DNA of 64,000 nucleotides from Archegozetes longisetosus (taxonomy: Eukaryota > Arthropoda > Arachnida > Sarcoptiformes > Trhypochthoniidae). Location: contig JAEMBT020000008.1 of NCBI GenBank assembly GCA_018873245.2, positions 868,001-932,000 on the forward strand, given 5' to 3'. Made by a program: the position numbers and the translations under genes. This document shows, piece after piece, positions 1 to 12,900 of this stretch (position 1 is the stretch's first letter; each line of letters starts with the position of its first letter). Below the pieces are notes generated by a model. The model had not been told where the DNA came from and ran no database searches. It saw only the letters and a list, made by a program, of their open reading frames with translations.

Positions 1-1726
1 AATGGTAACATTACAAGGAAAAATGGAATACTGCACTGATATTCTCAAGACGCTTTTGGCTGATTTGATTGAAAAATGTATAGAAGGCAAGAGTCATCCT
101 AAGTTATTACTGCGACGAACTGAATCAGTGGCAGAAAAAATGCTTTCTTCATGGTTTACATTTTTATTGTATAAATTTTTGAAAGAATGCGCTGGAGATC
201 CACTGTTTCTATTGTATCGAGCGATCAAACAACAAGTAGACAAAGGACCTGTTGATGCCGTCACTTCAGAAGCTAGATATTCGTTGTCTGAGGAGAAACT
301 TATACGACAACAAATTGAATATAAAACAATTACAGTTTACGTTTCAATGTCTCCACAAACAGCATACATGTCAGGATTGGACCCAATACTTCAGGGAGAA
401 AATATGGAGACACCCGTCAAAGTGTTAGATTGTGATACTATCAGTCAAGTCAAAGATAAAGCTTTGGACGCTATCTATCGTAGTATTCCATTCTCTCAGA
501 GACCAATGAATGAAAGTCTTGATCTGGAGTGGCGTACCGGCCAATCGGGTCGACTTATTCTATCAGACGAAGACCAGACCACAAAAGTAGAATCCGAATG
601 GAAACGTTTCAACACATTGGCTCATTATAAATGTTCAGACGGAGCGTCGCTAACATTAGTGCCTAAACAAAGCTCAATGTATAATATCTCACTTATATCC
701 GAAAAGATGGACAAGTCTCATAAATACGAAACACTAAATTTCGGGTTCAATAAGGCCTCATCGCCGCCATTAAGTCGCGCCACTTCACCACTCAATCATG
801 ATCTTGAAAATGGTTACAAATACTGGCATCTCGTCAAACATCATGACAACGATCACAGCAAAGAAGGCGAGCGCGGAAATAAGATGGTCTCTGAAATATA
901 TTTGACTCGTCTCCTGGCTACTAAGGGCACTCTTCAGAAGTTTGTTGATGACCTATTTGAGACCATATTCAGTACAGCTCATCGCGGGTCAGCCCTTCCA
1001 CTCGCCATTAAATATATGTTTGACTTTCTGGATGATCAGGCGCTACAACACGGTATCACCGATTCAGAAGTAGTGCATACCTGGAAGTCAAATAGTCTGC
1101 CGCTTAGGTTTTGGGTCAACTTAATTAAAAATCCAAATTTTGTATTTGATATCAACAAATCAAATATTGTTGATTCATGCCTATCAGTTGTTGCGCAGAC
1201 TTTTATGGACGCCTGCTCTACATCTGACCATCGATTAGGCAAAGACTCGCCGAGTAGTAAATTGTTGTACGCCAAAGACATTCCCATTTACAAAGATTGG
1301 GTCGAACGCTATTATCAAGACATCAAAATGATGCCAGCGATCAGTGATCAGGACATGAATGCGATGCTTGCGGAAGAGTCAAGGGTAAAATCGATTTAAA
1401 TGATTGTTTGTAAAGTAAATAGTTCTAAAATTGTTTGTTCTTTATTTGATTAGCAACACGCACATGAGTACAACACTAACGTTGCATTGCATGAGCTCTA
1501 CAGCTATGCTGTCAAATATAATGATCAGGTATGCACTTGCAATTTACATAAATGTATATCATTCAAGTGCAAGTTTATTCACTTTGTAATTGTTTTTTCT
1601 TTTTTCCATTTAATTGTTTAACAGCTAATGCAAACACTCGAAGAAGACGAATTTTCGCGCAAGAACAAGCTTGCGTGGAAACTGGAACAGGTTCATGCCA
1701 TCATGACCGGAGAATCTGATGGCTAA
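1..1726 (+). CDS. PlexA: Plexin A, C-terminal cytoplasmic part (5'-truncated by the window edge)
   Basis: This is the 3' end of a plexin, the transmembrane semaphorin receptor that steers axons and cell migration. Exons are <1-1384, 1454-1528 and 1625-1726, all with GT-AG borders and matching phase, giving 519 visible residues. The fragment lies wholly in the cytoplasmic GTPase-activating part. Its first half of the GAP domain has the double arginine of LLLRRTES (residues 38-39). A Rho-GTPase-binding insert runs from about 105 to 235. The second GAP half holds [20 protein letters not shown] and LPLRFWVN, which carries the second catalytic arginine. In the family these arginines act on Rap. 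The tail ends DG with no PDZ-binding motif. Similarity to arthropod plexin A is very strong ([17 protein letters not shown]). The extracellular Sema/PSI/IPT part and the membrane segment lie to the left of the window. A versus B type was judged from recall of insect sequences. Confidence 0.95.
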
Positions 1727-3872
1727 GCACTACGTTTCTAATTGGTTTGCGTTTTGAATCATACGCATCGAAGCATTTTGATTGATTGTTTTGTCAAAAG
1801 TACCTTTTCTAGTTGTATACTAATTGATTATTATTGCTGTGATTTCTTTAAAAAGACAACTAATTACATATTAATGACGTAAGATTTGGATTTCGATTCA
1901 AACTGAATATATCACTGAGGAAGACAATTACAAGCTATATTCAAATCATATATATTAATAGTATATTTGGACTGAATTCTAAACTCATAATCAGTGCCAC
2001 AAAAAAAGAAACAATTTTTACTACAGTTAAGTCCCATCTGTTTATACGATTTTTTGGGTGCAATTTTTAAGAATGATTTTAGATATTAGTTTTTAGTAAG
2101 ATATTTTATAAATTATATCAAAACGTTATCTCCGACATTAATTCTTTAAGAAAAATAGGTATGAAATAGCATTAAATGGTGCTATTATTTATAATTTAGG
2201 TGTAAAGAAGTGATCCGTTTTTCTTTATTAAGCATATATTTTCTGCGACTCACTATAAACTAAAATTTCAATTAAACATCACGTCAATTATTATTATACG
2301 TAAAGCTATTTAATGCCAGCGTCATTAACGATGATTAAATGCTGCAAATGAAATGGTATAACGATTTGTGAAACGATAATGAGTGTGTGCCTGATTAGTG
2401 ATTTAACATTTTGAAGTCATCTCTTTTATTAATCACTTGAATGTATAGCGTTTTGTCAGACAGATGTGTGACATAAGACCAAATTGATGTAAACATAAAT
2501 TATATAATAGCCATCATAACAATTATGAAAAATCATAAATAAGACATTCCCTCGTGCACCAAATATGTGTCAAATAGTACTTTCACACTAATATCTTCAT
2601 TTATACTGATTGAATTAATGATCAATTTTGAGAATGAATTGTTCCTTTTTTACGTAAGAAAGCGTTTTTAAACACTTTTTCATTGAATCAGACATAAGAT
2701 GTGTAAACTTGTCATAATTAATACATTATTAATACATGGATTTCTGGAAACAAGCTTTATAATATGTACCGCATATTACTTTGTCTTCCATTAATTTTTA
2801 TCGTGTATTATTTTTACGGTTTGTTTTATAAAAGTGCGACATTTGGGGCCTTAAAGTGCCGCGAGTATGGACTTTAGCGAGTATGAACTTTTCATCTGCA
2901 TTCACAGTCAATCGACGTAAAAGAGAAAGTTTTTTCTTATAAATTATTAATAACTTTGCGATCAAAACTAACTTATATCATCAAATTTTTCATAGCCAAT
3001 ATTGTAAATGATTGTAATAAAAAGTAACCGATCATCAAATTTGACATAAAAAATAATATTGTCTGTAGTTTTGAAAATGTGATTCTTTTGGTCAATTGTT
3101 TTCTAAAAGGTTATGAGTTTAGTACGTATTTAGTATTATTGTAATTGTTCAGCATTAGCAATATGACAGTATATAAATATTATATATAAGTTATATATTC
3201 ATCAAAGTGTAAATAAACTCTAAGATTACTTTTTTTATATTGTTGTCATTTTTTCATTTTGTTCTAATCTAGTTTTTATGCTTACATTACTTTTGTTATA
3301 AATTATTCTTATTTATTGTTATTTTCAAGCGGGCGTTGGTCTCGATAATTCCGTAATTCTGTGCAGCTTTTATGTGCATTTCTCTCCTTAAAGTTTCCTG
3401 ACTTGAGCTAAAAATTGGTCCTAATTTAGAGGTAATAATTAAGGTCCAGAAATTGAGATTAACTATAACACTGTGTGCCTGAGTGCATTTGCAGTAGTCA
3501 TCAGGTATAGAGTGTGTCATACTTAGGGCTACAAATGCTTATGAATTGGGTCAAGTGCCTTAATTGACTTAATGCTTACTACACGTGCTTCTTGGCTGCC
3601 AATTATTACTAAAGTGGATATCATATTTTGGTACCACATGGACATGGATTCAAAACAATAACCATTGGTTTGATGTGGCAATAAAATGCATATGCTTAGT
3701 CTGTCACAAAGTACACACCTTTTTCTCGACAAAAGCGAATAGTTTCTAATATATTATTAAAAATAGACTAAAACTTTTTTCATTTGGTCACTCTAACAGT
3801 CAGTTAAAGTCCATACATATCCACAAAAGTTTCGAAACTTTTTTAGTCAGTAGTTACTAAAATTTGGACGAG
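1727..3872. other. Plexin 3' UTR and intergenic DNA
   Basis: AT-rich sequence with no convincing exon. A canonical AATAAA lies at 3212-3217 and is followed by T-rich DNA, so it could end a long plexin 3' UTR of about 1.5 kb, but other AATAAA copies occur earlier (for example near 3015). Two short minus-strand frames (3296-3520, 3529-3732) resemble nothing I recognise. Confidence 0.4.
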
Positions 3873-5692
3873 ATGGACAAGTTTTCAGTCATAGTATATT
3901 TAAGCCTTTATTGTGCGACCATATGTGTAAGTGGTCAACAATCTGGTAGCTTGCCTACTGAAGAACCGAAGAAGTCTGAAGATCCTCCGAAGTTTTCAAT
4001 AGGTCTTGGAGTTCTCAGTCCCTCTTATTCTCAAAAATTCGGAGATGATGGTAAGGCTTATTTAACTTTTACTATTATTCAAATATGATATTACTGTGAG
4101 TCTGTTGTACGACCAACAATTGACTCGATACCAGTATTTCGGTAATTGATCCTTAAAAATGATAGCTTTTTAGGTTTATGAAAAAACGTTTTATAAATTT
4201 AGAAAGAAAAGCAATATTCAAATTTTAGGTTTTTTGTTTGAAAGCTATATTTTACTACTGAAGATCCCAGTCATCTAAAGGTTGCTTTGCTACATGTATT
4301 AGACTCAAGAGACTTCTTTGAAAGTCGATTCAGCTTAAAAGAAATATTGAAATTTAAAACAGCACTTGAAAAAATTGCTTGTGATCTAGATGCTATTTAT
4401 CGTAACTTGAAAAATTGTTGTTAGATATGAAACTTATGTTGGAGAAAAAGCTAAAATTAGAGAAACAAAATTTACTTATACTTAGGAAAAATAAAGCTTG
4501 ATTTTAATCAAGAGAGTGGTGGTTACTCTTATTCATTGCATAATGTGGCACATCCTGTGGTTAAAAGTACAGACAGAATATCTTCTGACGATAAGAGTAG
4601 ATCTGATATGAAACCAGTGGTAAGTTAACTTTAAAAAGCTTTGTGATGATTGAATGAGGAAAAGTTTTAATTTAATTGAAAGGATGCTCCGAATCAATTT
4701 GTCCCGTATATCCCAAACCATAGTAGTGGTGATCGGCCTGACTTTCCTGCTGTAGGTGTTGGTTATGTAAGTAGAATTGCATGACATTCACTAAGCGAGT
4801 CTTAAGCTCGATTTGGTAGAGTATTACAGTTACAAACTAACATTTGACCCATTCATAGTTATTCAATACTATTTTGGGATTTACTAAATTTAGCTTAATT
4901 CAAAATAGACTCAATAATTAATTCGTTTGTTTTCAGCCTCAATCTCAAGTTTCTATATATCGTCAACAGGGCTCACAAGTGGGTCCAATATTGCCTCAAA
5001 ATAATGGCAATAATTACGGCTCCCAACAATACAATAATCCGGGCTACGGTCCAAATCCTTATCAAAATTATGCAAGCAATGCACCAGTGTATAGTCAAAA
5101 TGGAGCTTATAACCCGGCACAAATATCACCCGTTGCCTCTAATATTCAAAACAATCAACAAGTACCATACCCTCAGGCAGTTCAACAGCCTTATCAACAA
5201 CAGCCACAGCAGCCACAACAGCCACAACAGCCACAACCAGTTGGTCAGTACAATCCATATATAGGACAAGTGCCTAATACGTACGCACAGGCAGTACCTC
5301 TTTACTACCAACAGACGGCTCAACAGTACGGACAACCATATAGAGGATTGTATGGCTCGGCATCACAACCGGCACAGTCTGTATATGGAGGCGCCGCCAA
5401 CTATGGAGGGTATGGCGGTTTAGGCGGATTAGGAGGGTTAGGCGGGTTAGAAAATTTGAGTCCAGACGTTATCAACGCTTTTCGCCAGCTCTATGCCTCT
5501 AGCAGCCAAAACTACATGACTTATATGAGTCCTTATGGAGGATATAGTGGTTATGGCGGCGGATATGGTGGCAGTGGAGGATATGGTGGCAGTGGAGGAT
5601 ATGGTAGCAGTGGAGGATATGGTGGTTATGGCGGATATGGCTTAGGAGGTCTTGGAGGAAGCTTGGGTGCATTGAGTAGCCTCTTTGGCTGA
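3873..5692 (+). CDS. Secreted Gln/Gly/Tyr-rich structural-type protein
   Basis: Unrecognised secreted protein of 383 residues in four exons: 3873-4050, 4486-4619, 4683-4766 and 4937-5692, with GT-AG borders and consistent phases. The ATG at 3873 gives a good signal peptide (MDKFSVIVYLSLYCATICVSG, then QQSGS). Exons 2 and 3 encode a polar region (residues about 60-132, with KLDFNQESGGYSYSLHNV). Exon 4 is low complexity: Asn/Tyr/Pro/Gln-rich from about 133, a polyglutamine-proline run near 218-233, then Gly-Leu-Gly-Gly repeats, a short ordered-looking stretch (NLSPDVINAFRQLYAS) and a GGYGGSGGYG block to the end. There are almost no cysteines and no chitin-binding motif. This composition fits extracellular matrix, cuticle, eggshell or adhesive proteins; that is inference. 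An intracellular RNA-binding role is unlikely because of the signal peptide. Confidence 0.75.
5192..5238 (+). repeat. CAA/CAG-CCA microsatellite coding polyglutamine-proline
   Basis: Short tandem CAACAG/CCACAA units inside exon 4 of the secreted Gln/Gly/Tyr-rich gene, encoding a QQPQQPQQPQ-like run. Length is likely polymorphic between individuals. Confidence 0.8.
5561..5614 (+). repeat. 18-bp coding minisatellite, three units
   Basis: Three tandem 18-bp units (GGATATGGTGGCAGTGGA; the third has one change) at 5561-5578, 5579-5596 and 5597-5614 encode GYGGSG. The near identity of the units points to recent unit expansion within the Gly/Tyr-rich tail. Confidence 0.85.
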
Positions 5693-8645
5693 TAATGTCA
5701 ACCAAAATATTAACTGTATATAAACTTAGGTTTAATTGGCAAAAGTATAGCTCAAACTATGTTTTAATAGCATGAAACCATTATAACATGATCATTATTA
5801 GCGCCAATTTATATCTAACATTATTATTTAAGTGTCAGCTGCAATACCTACAACTTTTGCTGTTCTTATTTTATAACTCATTAAAATTAGATGTTTGGGT
5901 ATTTTTCGATAATTAGTAAAATCTTTTGAACGATAACATCATATTTTTCTCTATTAAATTGTTATGACTATTTTTTTAACAAGTATGATCAAGTCCAAGT
6001 GAATTGATGTCCTTTTATTGATTTATATTTTACTGATTCTCAGTCTATTATTTTTCATGCCTTAGAAAACTTTTTTGAAACCTTCAAATTCTCAGATCTA
6101 GAATAAGAACAGAATCTTTAGATTTATTGAATTTGAAGTGATTTCAGCTATTTATAAAGCTTTTGTTAAATAGTTATATACCAATATGAGGAACTGAACA
6201 CTATTTTCATACAAAGAACTATTTTGAATAAGCAATAAATTCTAGTTAAAGTTCGGACTAATTTAATCAACTCGATTGGGTAAGTGGTAAAATAGTTATT
6301 CTGACACGTCAAACTTGAGCATATTCTTTAATTTGAAGACTTGAGTTATGGGCTACAACTCATTATTCATAATTTTCTACTAATCATGAAGTCTTTATCC
6401 TAATTTGCAACTCTAAATTTTCACACTTTTAATAAGTTTACTATTTACTAGTGGGAATCGGTCTCAATGTTTCTCCTGCTTTCAAAATAAAGTTCAATCA
6501 TGAAAAAACGCTCAGATCTACAGGTGTAATATTAAAGTTGAATTGATCCTACATAAACTTCTAGAGTTTGAGAACTTATTCAACTATAAAATTACTAAAT
6601 TTGAATTCAAATTGTTATTATGGCGTACTTTTGACTCAAGATTTTTGTCTACTTTGTTCACATTATTGCTTTGATTGTCCACAAATTAAACGATTAATTG
6701 GCCCAAGTTCATGCTCAGGCATCGAAAATGGCATTTAATAAGATGGATCGACAACTCTTACAGCTAAATAGTTCAAAATTGGCTGTTTGCGCAGTTTCTT
6801 TTCTACTAGCAAAATATGAAAAATTAGCTTATATCCAACTTTGTAAATTTGTTGATCGAAGGAATACAGCAATTATATGCTACATAAAATTGAAAATTCT
6901 AGAGATGGCTTTTTCATGACACAAAAGTCCTTGTGATTGCCAAAATTCTATGATATTATCTCACACCTAACTCTTTGCTGAAGTCATAATAATATTTTTT
7001 GATTTTCATTTATGTAAAGCGAATCAGGAAATAAAAGCCAATCTGTTATGTGAATAAAATTTCATTATAATCTATTCAGTTTAATAGAATGCTTAAAAAT
7101 AGGGTTTCATTAGCTTTAAATGGTTTGACTTAATTGAAGAGAATTGTAAAAACTTTGCATAGCATAGTTTGAATATGCATCGTACGATAAATATACCGAA
7201 GCCCTAAGCAAGAATAAATAATTCAAACATAATTACTTTATAAGTCAATATTAAATCATCAAAATCATTGAGTTTGAAGGTTATTATTCAGTCATTTGTA
7301 GCTTTTATTATGGTTTAATTCATTGTGAAGAACAAACACGTATTCAAATCAATGACTGATTTGAAATAAACTTGAAGATTGAGAAGATTACGAATTGAAC
7401 ACAACGCTTTCGATTATATTTATTTTAATATTCGTACAGAGCAATTCAATCTCAATAGCATAAAAGCCATTAACCAGATTCATCAGATAATTCAAATATT
7501 TAAGATTCTTAAAATAATATAAGTTGACCAAAATTGTGTTATATTTTTATATTACTTCTCATTAACATTCAGCTCAATTATTGAAAATATTATTCTTGTG
7601 CAACTGAAAGTTTTAGCAAATAAAATGATAAACATTTTTATAACATTGTAGATCAAAGCTATCGATAAAAGTTAACTGCAAATACTTTTGATCAAAAACT
7701 TGTCATTGATCAAGATACATATTTTTACATATGGCCTCAAATTGAAATCTATAAAATAAGTTGACTGAAATAAACTAGACTAATATCTGATTCAGATTTC
7801 TCATTTACTAAGAAAACTAATTTTATTGATCTGTCATCAAGCTTTCAGATTCTGTAAGCTTTCTGCCCACCGTTTGTGACAAATCAGTTTAAGAATTTAG
7901 ATCAACTGGCGTTTCATTATATAATATTGAATAATCCGTTTGACGCCACTATCCTAACATATAAAGTATTGTTAATAAGCACGTTCTGTATTTTTTTTAT
8001 GAAAAAGCCCACTAAAACCTAATTTTTTACTAACATTTATTTGGAGTGTGTTTCTGTTTGAATTGAAATATTTTTTTATTGTCTACGAAAATGATAGTCT
8101 ATTTGTTCTAGACTCTAACGTTTAAGCCGAGATAAACTAGGTTTTCTTTAATTTCACTCTTTTTGTTTCTTTTATTGTTCACAATTATTTTATTATAGAT
8201 ATGGTTATATAAGCTAATAACTTAACATAACTATTTGTTTTGATTTTTATGCAAAGTTCAATAATACCATTAAAATGTTCATTTTTTCATCGATTTTATT
8301 TTTTGAAAATTGATTTTTAAGAAATGGAAGTACAGTTAAAGGACTTAAACCATTTTTATTCACTCGTATTGTTCTACACGTAATTATATTATGTTAATAT
8401 TGTAGTAGAAAAAAAGGATTCAATTGTTTGCGAAGGTCATTAGAAAGGTGATTAATTAATGCACTAAACTTGAGAATTTGGTTTAAGGCTCTAATTATTA
8501 CTTTATATAGAAATTGATTATCAGTCTGCAAATCGTAATAAGTTAGAAATAAACGAGAACTGTCAGGAAACAAACTTTCGTTTATAAGGTTTGGTAAATT
8601 AGTCAATCGATAAATTGAAACTTCGCTTAAATAGAATGAAAATGA
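5693..8645. other. Intergenic, AT-rich
   Basis: Nearly 3 kb between the stop codons of two convergent genes. It must hold both 3' UTRs. Only short chance frames are present (for example 6698-6919 on plus and 8394-8606 on minus); none has coding-like composition or splice-site support. Confidence 0.4.
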
Positions 8646-9826
8646 CTATTTTCCATGACCGTAATGTTTGCCAACATTATGCCTGACACCCCATTTAAAG
8701 TTTCCATGATAGTCTGTCTTCTGGTATCTGTATTGAACATTAATTGATCGTAAGCCAGTTATAACTACATCATTGTATTTTAGGCTAAGTTAGATAAACT
8801 TTTAGTGAACTCACGTGTAGACAGGTCCTACTCGACCATAGCCTCCTCTTCTAACACGACTTAGAACTTTTTTAGTGTCTTCGCTACTTAGTGAGCGTCT
8901 GTTGGAGTGGTAACAGTAAACCCGTCACGAATGACGATTGCAATTCAAATTTGATTGAAAAAAATATTTTAAGTATTAAGGTCTTTCAAACTTATTTAAC
9001 AATGGCTACGCCTTCCATAACATATTTTAGTTTTTTTTTTTTTGGATTTTTAAACAGAACTTAAAGAGAACTTAAACGGGATTTAAGGAAATGATATACT
9101 GACGGGTTTTCTGTTTCACGTCCCTTAACATTATTGAAATTTGAGCAATTATTCCACAAAAATGTTTAAATATTTTATTTAATCAAAATAATATTTGCAA
9201 TTTTCAGAGAGTTAATCAAAGATTAAATTATAAACTTAACAAAAATAAATAATTGAAATAAATAGGAGGTTTAATTCAAATAAATAAGAAAGTATAGTAT
9301 TGTGCTTAAGACTTTCGCCACATTTCATAAATAGTGCGATCAGACTGTTATCGAAGGCGCAACCCTTTAATATTACATCTATTGATCTATTCATTTAAAT
9401 TCTCAAATTATCTAAAACAACAGAATCAAATCCAAAACATGCATTAGTTTAACCCACTCTTAACATTACTACACAAAGCCTTACCTTTGTCTTTGTAAGG
9501 GCAATAGTTTGACAACTCTTGGCTGAGTTGCAGCGCTATCTTCTTCTGATTGTTCGCCATCACCTCCTTCTCCTTCTCCTCCTTCACTATCTGATTCATA
9601 ATCGCCGCCGTGATACCCTCCATCATCGCTGCCACTATCACCACCTCCATAGCCACTGTCACCACTGTCCCCCTCATACCCTCCATCATAATCTTGAGCA
9701 ATGACTAGACCCACCAAAACAATTGCAAAGATAAAAATCTAGAAATATTGAGCAGTTTTAGGCGTCAGAATGAGAGATCGAAAAGATAACTCCAAAGCGA
9801 TTGCTTACAATTTGCTTTGACACCAT
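8646..9826 (-). CDS. Small secreted acidic protein with basic C-terminus
   Basis: Unrecognised 145-residue secreted protein on the minus strand. Exons in coding order are 9809-9826, 9485-9738, 8815-8898 and 8646-8727; all junctions are GT-AG and phases agree (0, 2, 2). The first coding exon has only 18 bases (MVSKQI) and continues into a hydrophobic signal peptide (IFIFAIVLVGLVIA, cut before QDYDGG). The mature N-terminal half is very acidic and Gly/Ser/Asp/Glu-rich (DGGYEGDSGDSGYGGG), then comes a basic stretch with RVRRGG. The tail is His/Tyr/Gly-rich (TYQKTDYHGNFKWGVRHNVG). A dibasic or RR processing site is possible, so a secreted peptide precursor is one option; a cuticle or matrix protein is another. 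No cysteine framework and no known domain are visible. Confidence 0.7.
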
Positions 9827-9940
9827 GATGACAACGATAAGGTATGGTTTGTAAAACTTTGGTAAAATAGTTTTGCACAACTGAACAATCTGTTGAACTC
9901 TTCTACTGAAAAATAATTTCACGAAACACTTTCACAGAAG

Positions 9941-9950
9941 CTTTTATATA
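9941..9950 (-). promoter_or_regulatory. TATA box of the small acidic secreted protein gene
   Basis: The minus strand reads TATATAAAAG about 115 bp upstream of the ATG at 9826, with a pyrimidine-rich TCAGTA initiator-like site at 9904-9909. Spacing is a little longer than usual, so the exact start is uncertain. Confidence 0.5.
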
Positions 9951-12900
9951 TAAAAACTAGAGAATAAAAATTAATTTGAGCACAAATTTCTAACAAATAA
10001 GATGATATGTATAAATGTCTTATAAACAATGATTGTGTCCTACTTGGAGGCGAACAGTGACATCGCGACTGTTTTTCATGAAATAAAAGATTTGCACTTA
10101 TGGTTCTCATGATCGGTAGTTTGTCTTAAAGAATCGATTTCTGTAACACCAATTTACTGATGGGTTACTATTTGTCACATGCATGAGCTGCAAAGTGCAA
10201 CAGTACAACAATGTATCCTAGTTTTGTGGTGTGAAAGGTCGCTAACTAATCATCATGATTATTGAATGAAAAACTTTTACTTTATTTCAATTGTATTTCA
10301 ACTTTATTTCCTATTTCTTACAAACAAAATCCAGTTAAATATCTTTCATCGATTGAATGACACGTTGTAATAATAAACTTAAGTAAAGCATTCACTTTTT
10401 AAAACTAAAGTTACACAAAATTCTTGTAATCATTGATTAAATGAGACACGGAAGAAAATATTTCATCAATAATTGATTTGTCCTCTTGTCTAATAATTTT
10501 TTTGGCAGTTAATTTCAGTTAGTTGATAGCATAAAATTGTGGATATAAGAAGCGTATGCATTCATACCAAATATTACTGTTGTCTGTGTTACGCTGCACG
10601 AGTCAGTTCAGAGTCCATTTCTTCCCGAAAGTATTATATGAAAACTTCAACTTATATGAATTCAAGTTATCAATCACATTTTCTAAGATTCCTTTTTAAC
10701 GATTCACTTCTAGTTTTCAAGTTTCCGACTCAACAGTGTTTTAAGTCATTTTTGACCAATAACTTGTGATTGCTTTAAAGTCATTTAATTTTACATTTTC
10801 TAAACTTAGAGCTCAATAATTGCGTTGAGACTATCTGTGGAAACTTAAGTAAAAACTAATCTTGTTCAAATAGTCACAGAGTGAGTGTTCAAACTACTAA
10901 TGAAAGTTATCTATAATTTTCTAAAAGTTCATTTCATATGATCAAATACTAAGAATATTTATAACTTCTTTTAATATGCTTTAGTCTAAATAAGTATATT
11001 AAGTGAGTCATAAAACTTTTAGTGATTATATATTATTAAGAATAGATGCCGAGAACTGACAAGAATTCGTTCGCTATTAAAAGATAAATTACTTAATAAA
11101 AATGCTACAATCGCTTTACTGGATAAATATTTAGGATTATTGAGTTGTTTCGAAAGTAACTTTTTCAGTCAAAACTATCTGTTCTGTGGATTATAACAAT
11201 TTCTTAACGCATAAGAAAATATTTCTTCAAAATGAATGGCATTGGATTTTATGCCTCAGGCTTTCATAAAGATTAAGAACAAGTGCGGGTGTCTTCTCAA
11301 AAAGTCAAACTTTTTTAAAGTCAATTGACGTTAAGTGAAGTTTTGAATTTTTCAAAAGAAAAACTGAATATGGGTTAGATCTTAATGATGGCCTAAAAGT
11401 GAAACTTTTATTAACAATTACTATTGATCACAATTCAAAATAAAACATTTGCTTGAAAACTTTTGTTTCTTCTATTGTTAATTAAGATGTTCAAATTTGA
11501 TTCCTTATTCAATATTATACGATTCGTCATTTCCTCATGAGTATCGATGCAAATACTGTTTTGTTCGCTTAAAAGTATGATACATTTTCAATCAATAATT
11601 CAGATCAACTTCTCTATTAATTCTGACAGGATCTTACAACTGCTTTTTCTATCAATACTGTTTAACTAATTTTTTATACCAGTTAATTTTTGGTGTTCTA
11701 GGTCAATTTACACATTTTTGATTTGGACAAAATTTCAAGCATTCTCATTAATACTTCATTTTTCCAAAACTAAGCATAATTAGTTCAATTACTTAATGAC
11801 CAATTCATAAACTGGTAAATACTAATTGAATTGTTATCCTATCTCTCTATTATTTAACAAGAAAATTGATGTCTTCTGAAACATGCAACAAATCAAGATT
11901 TTTATTATCTTTGAAAAATTGTTAGACATAAAACTTAGAAAAACCAACTTTTTGACAACTGACAAAATATAATTGTATTTCACTTCTAATATTATTTTCG
12001 ACAGATTGAGTTAAAAAACAAACTTAAACTTCAGTCGCCATTCATGCGATAAACTGATTGAAATTGGATTTGATTGTAATAGTGACAGCGTTCACGAGGA
12101 TTATTGTCACATTATCTTTAATATGAGACTTAAGAAGTCAATTAAAATCTAATAATAATCTTCAAAGTTTGATTGCATTGAGTAATAGTTAACTGAACTA
12201 CAACATGATGTCCTTCACAATGTCGTGTTGAGTTTGACTCTCTTTTCATGATTTTAATTATAAATGCGATTGTGGTTTGCAGGCGTAAACTCTTCATCAA
12301 ATCTTATAATTTGATCAGTTTAATAAAAATCTAATACATATCTGCATTATTCTCGGTAAAGCATTTGGAACAAATTAATATATTCAAATAACCTTAATAT
12401 AACGTTTTGAAGAGATTTTACAATCAAAATTGAAGGGATTGAAGGAAAGGCTTCATTCAATTTAATTGTTAGCTTCAAATCTACTGTCTTTGAAATTCCT
12501 TTCTCTCGTTTTCCTCTATAAGTGCTTAGAACCAGTTTTTAATCCTTGATATGATTAATCGTAGAGGTGGAGACACTCATTGTCAAAAGGCTGATGCAAT
12601 GGTTGCATATTTTGTTGGTTTGAATTAAGAAACCGAACTCTTACTGGATGTGTTATGTTGACCGTAGATGTATTCATGCCGAGGGATTTCCAGATATGGG
12701 TGGGCTCACTGACCATGTTTTCAGATTCTGAATCTATCAAAATTATCTGTTATAACGAGTAAAATGAGGTATCTTTTGACAGATTCTTTACCTCAAATCA
12801 ACAACTTTGACATGAAAAACAGTTTTACTCATTGAAACGAAATAGTTTTCTGATTGAAAACTTATTCAATGCGAGCAATTGATTGATAGTAAAGGGATAC

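Noticed and set aside
3296..3732. Two adjacent minus-strand open frames (74 and 67 codons), looked at as a possible transposase relic
   Set aside because: No catalytic motif, no splice sites joining them and no family recognised; kept only as part of intergenic DNA.
5004..5335. Open frames overlapping the Gln-rich exon on both strands
   Set aside because: Produced by the low-complexity CAA/CAG repeat; the frame with the signal peptide and spliced exons explains the region.
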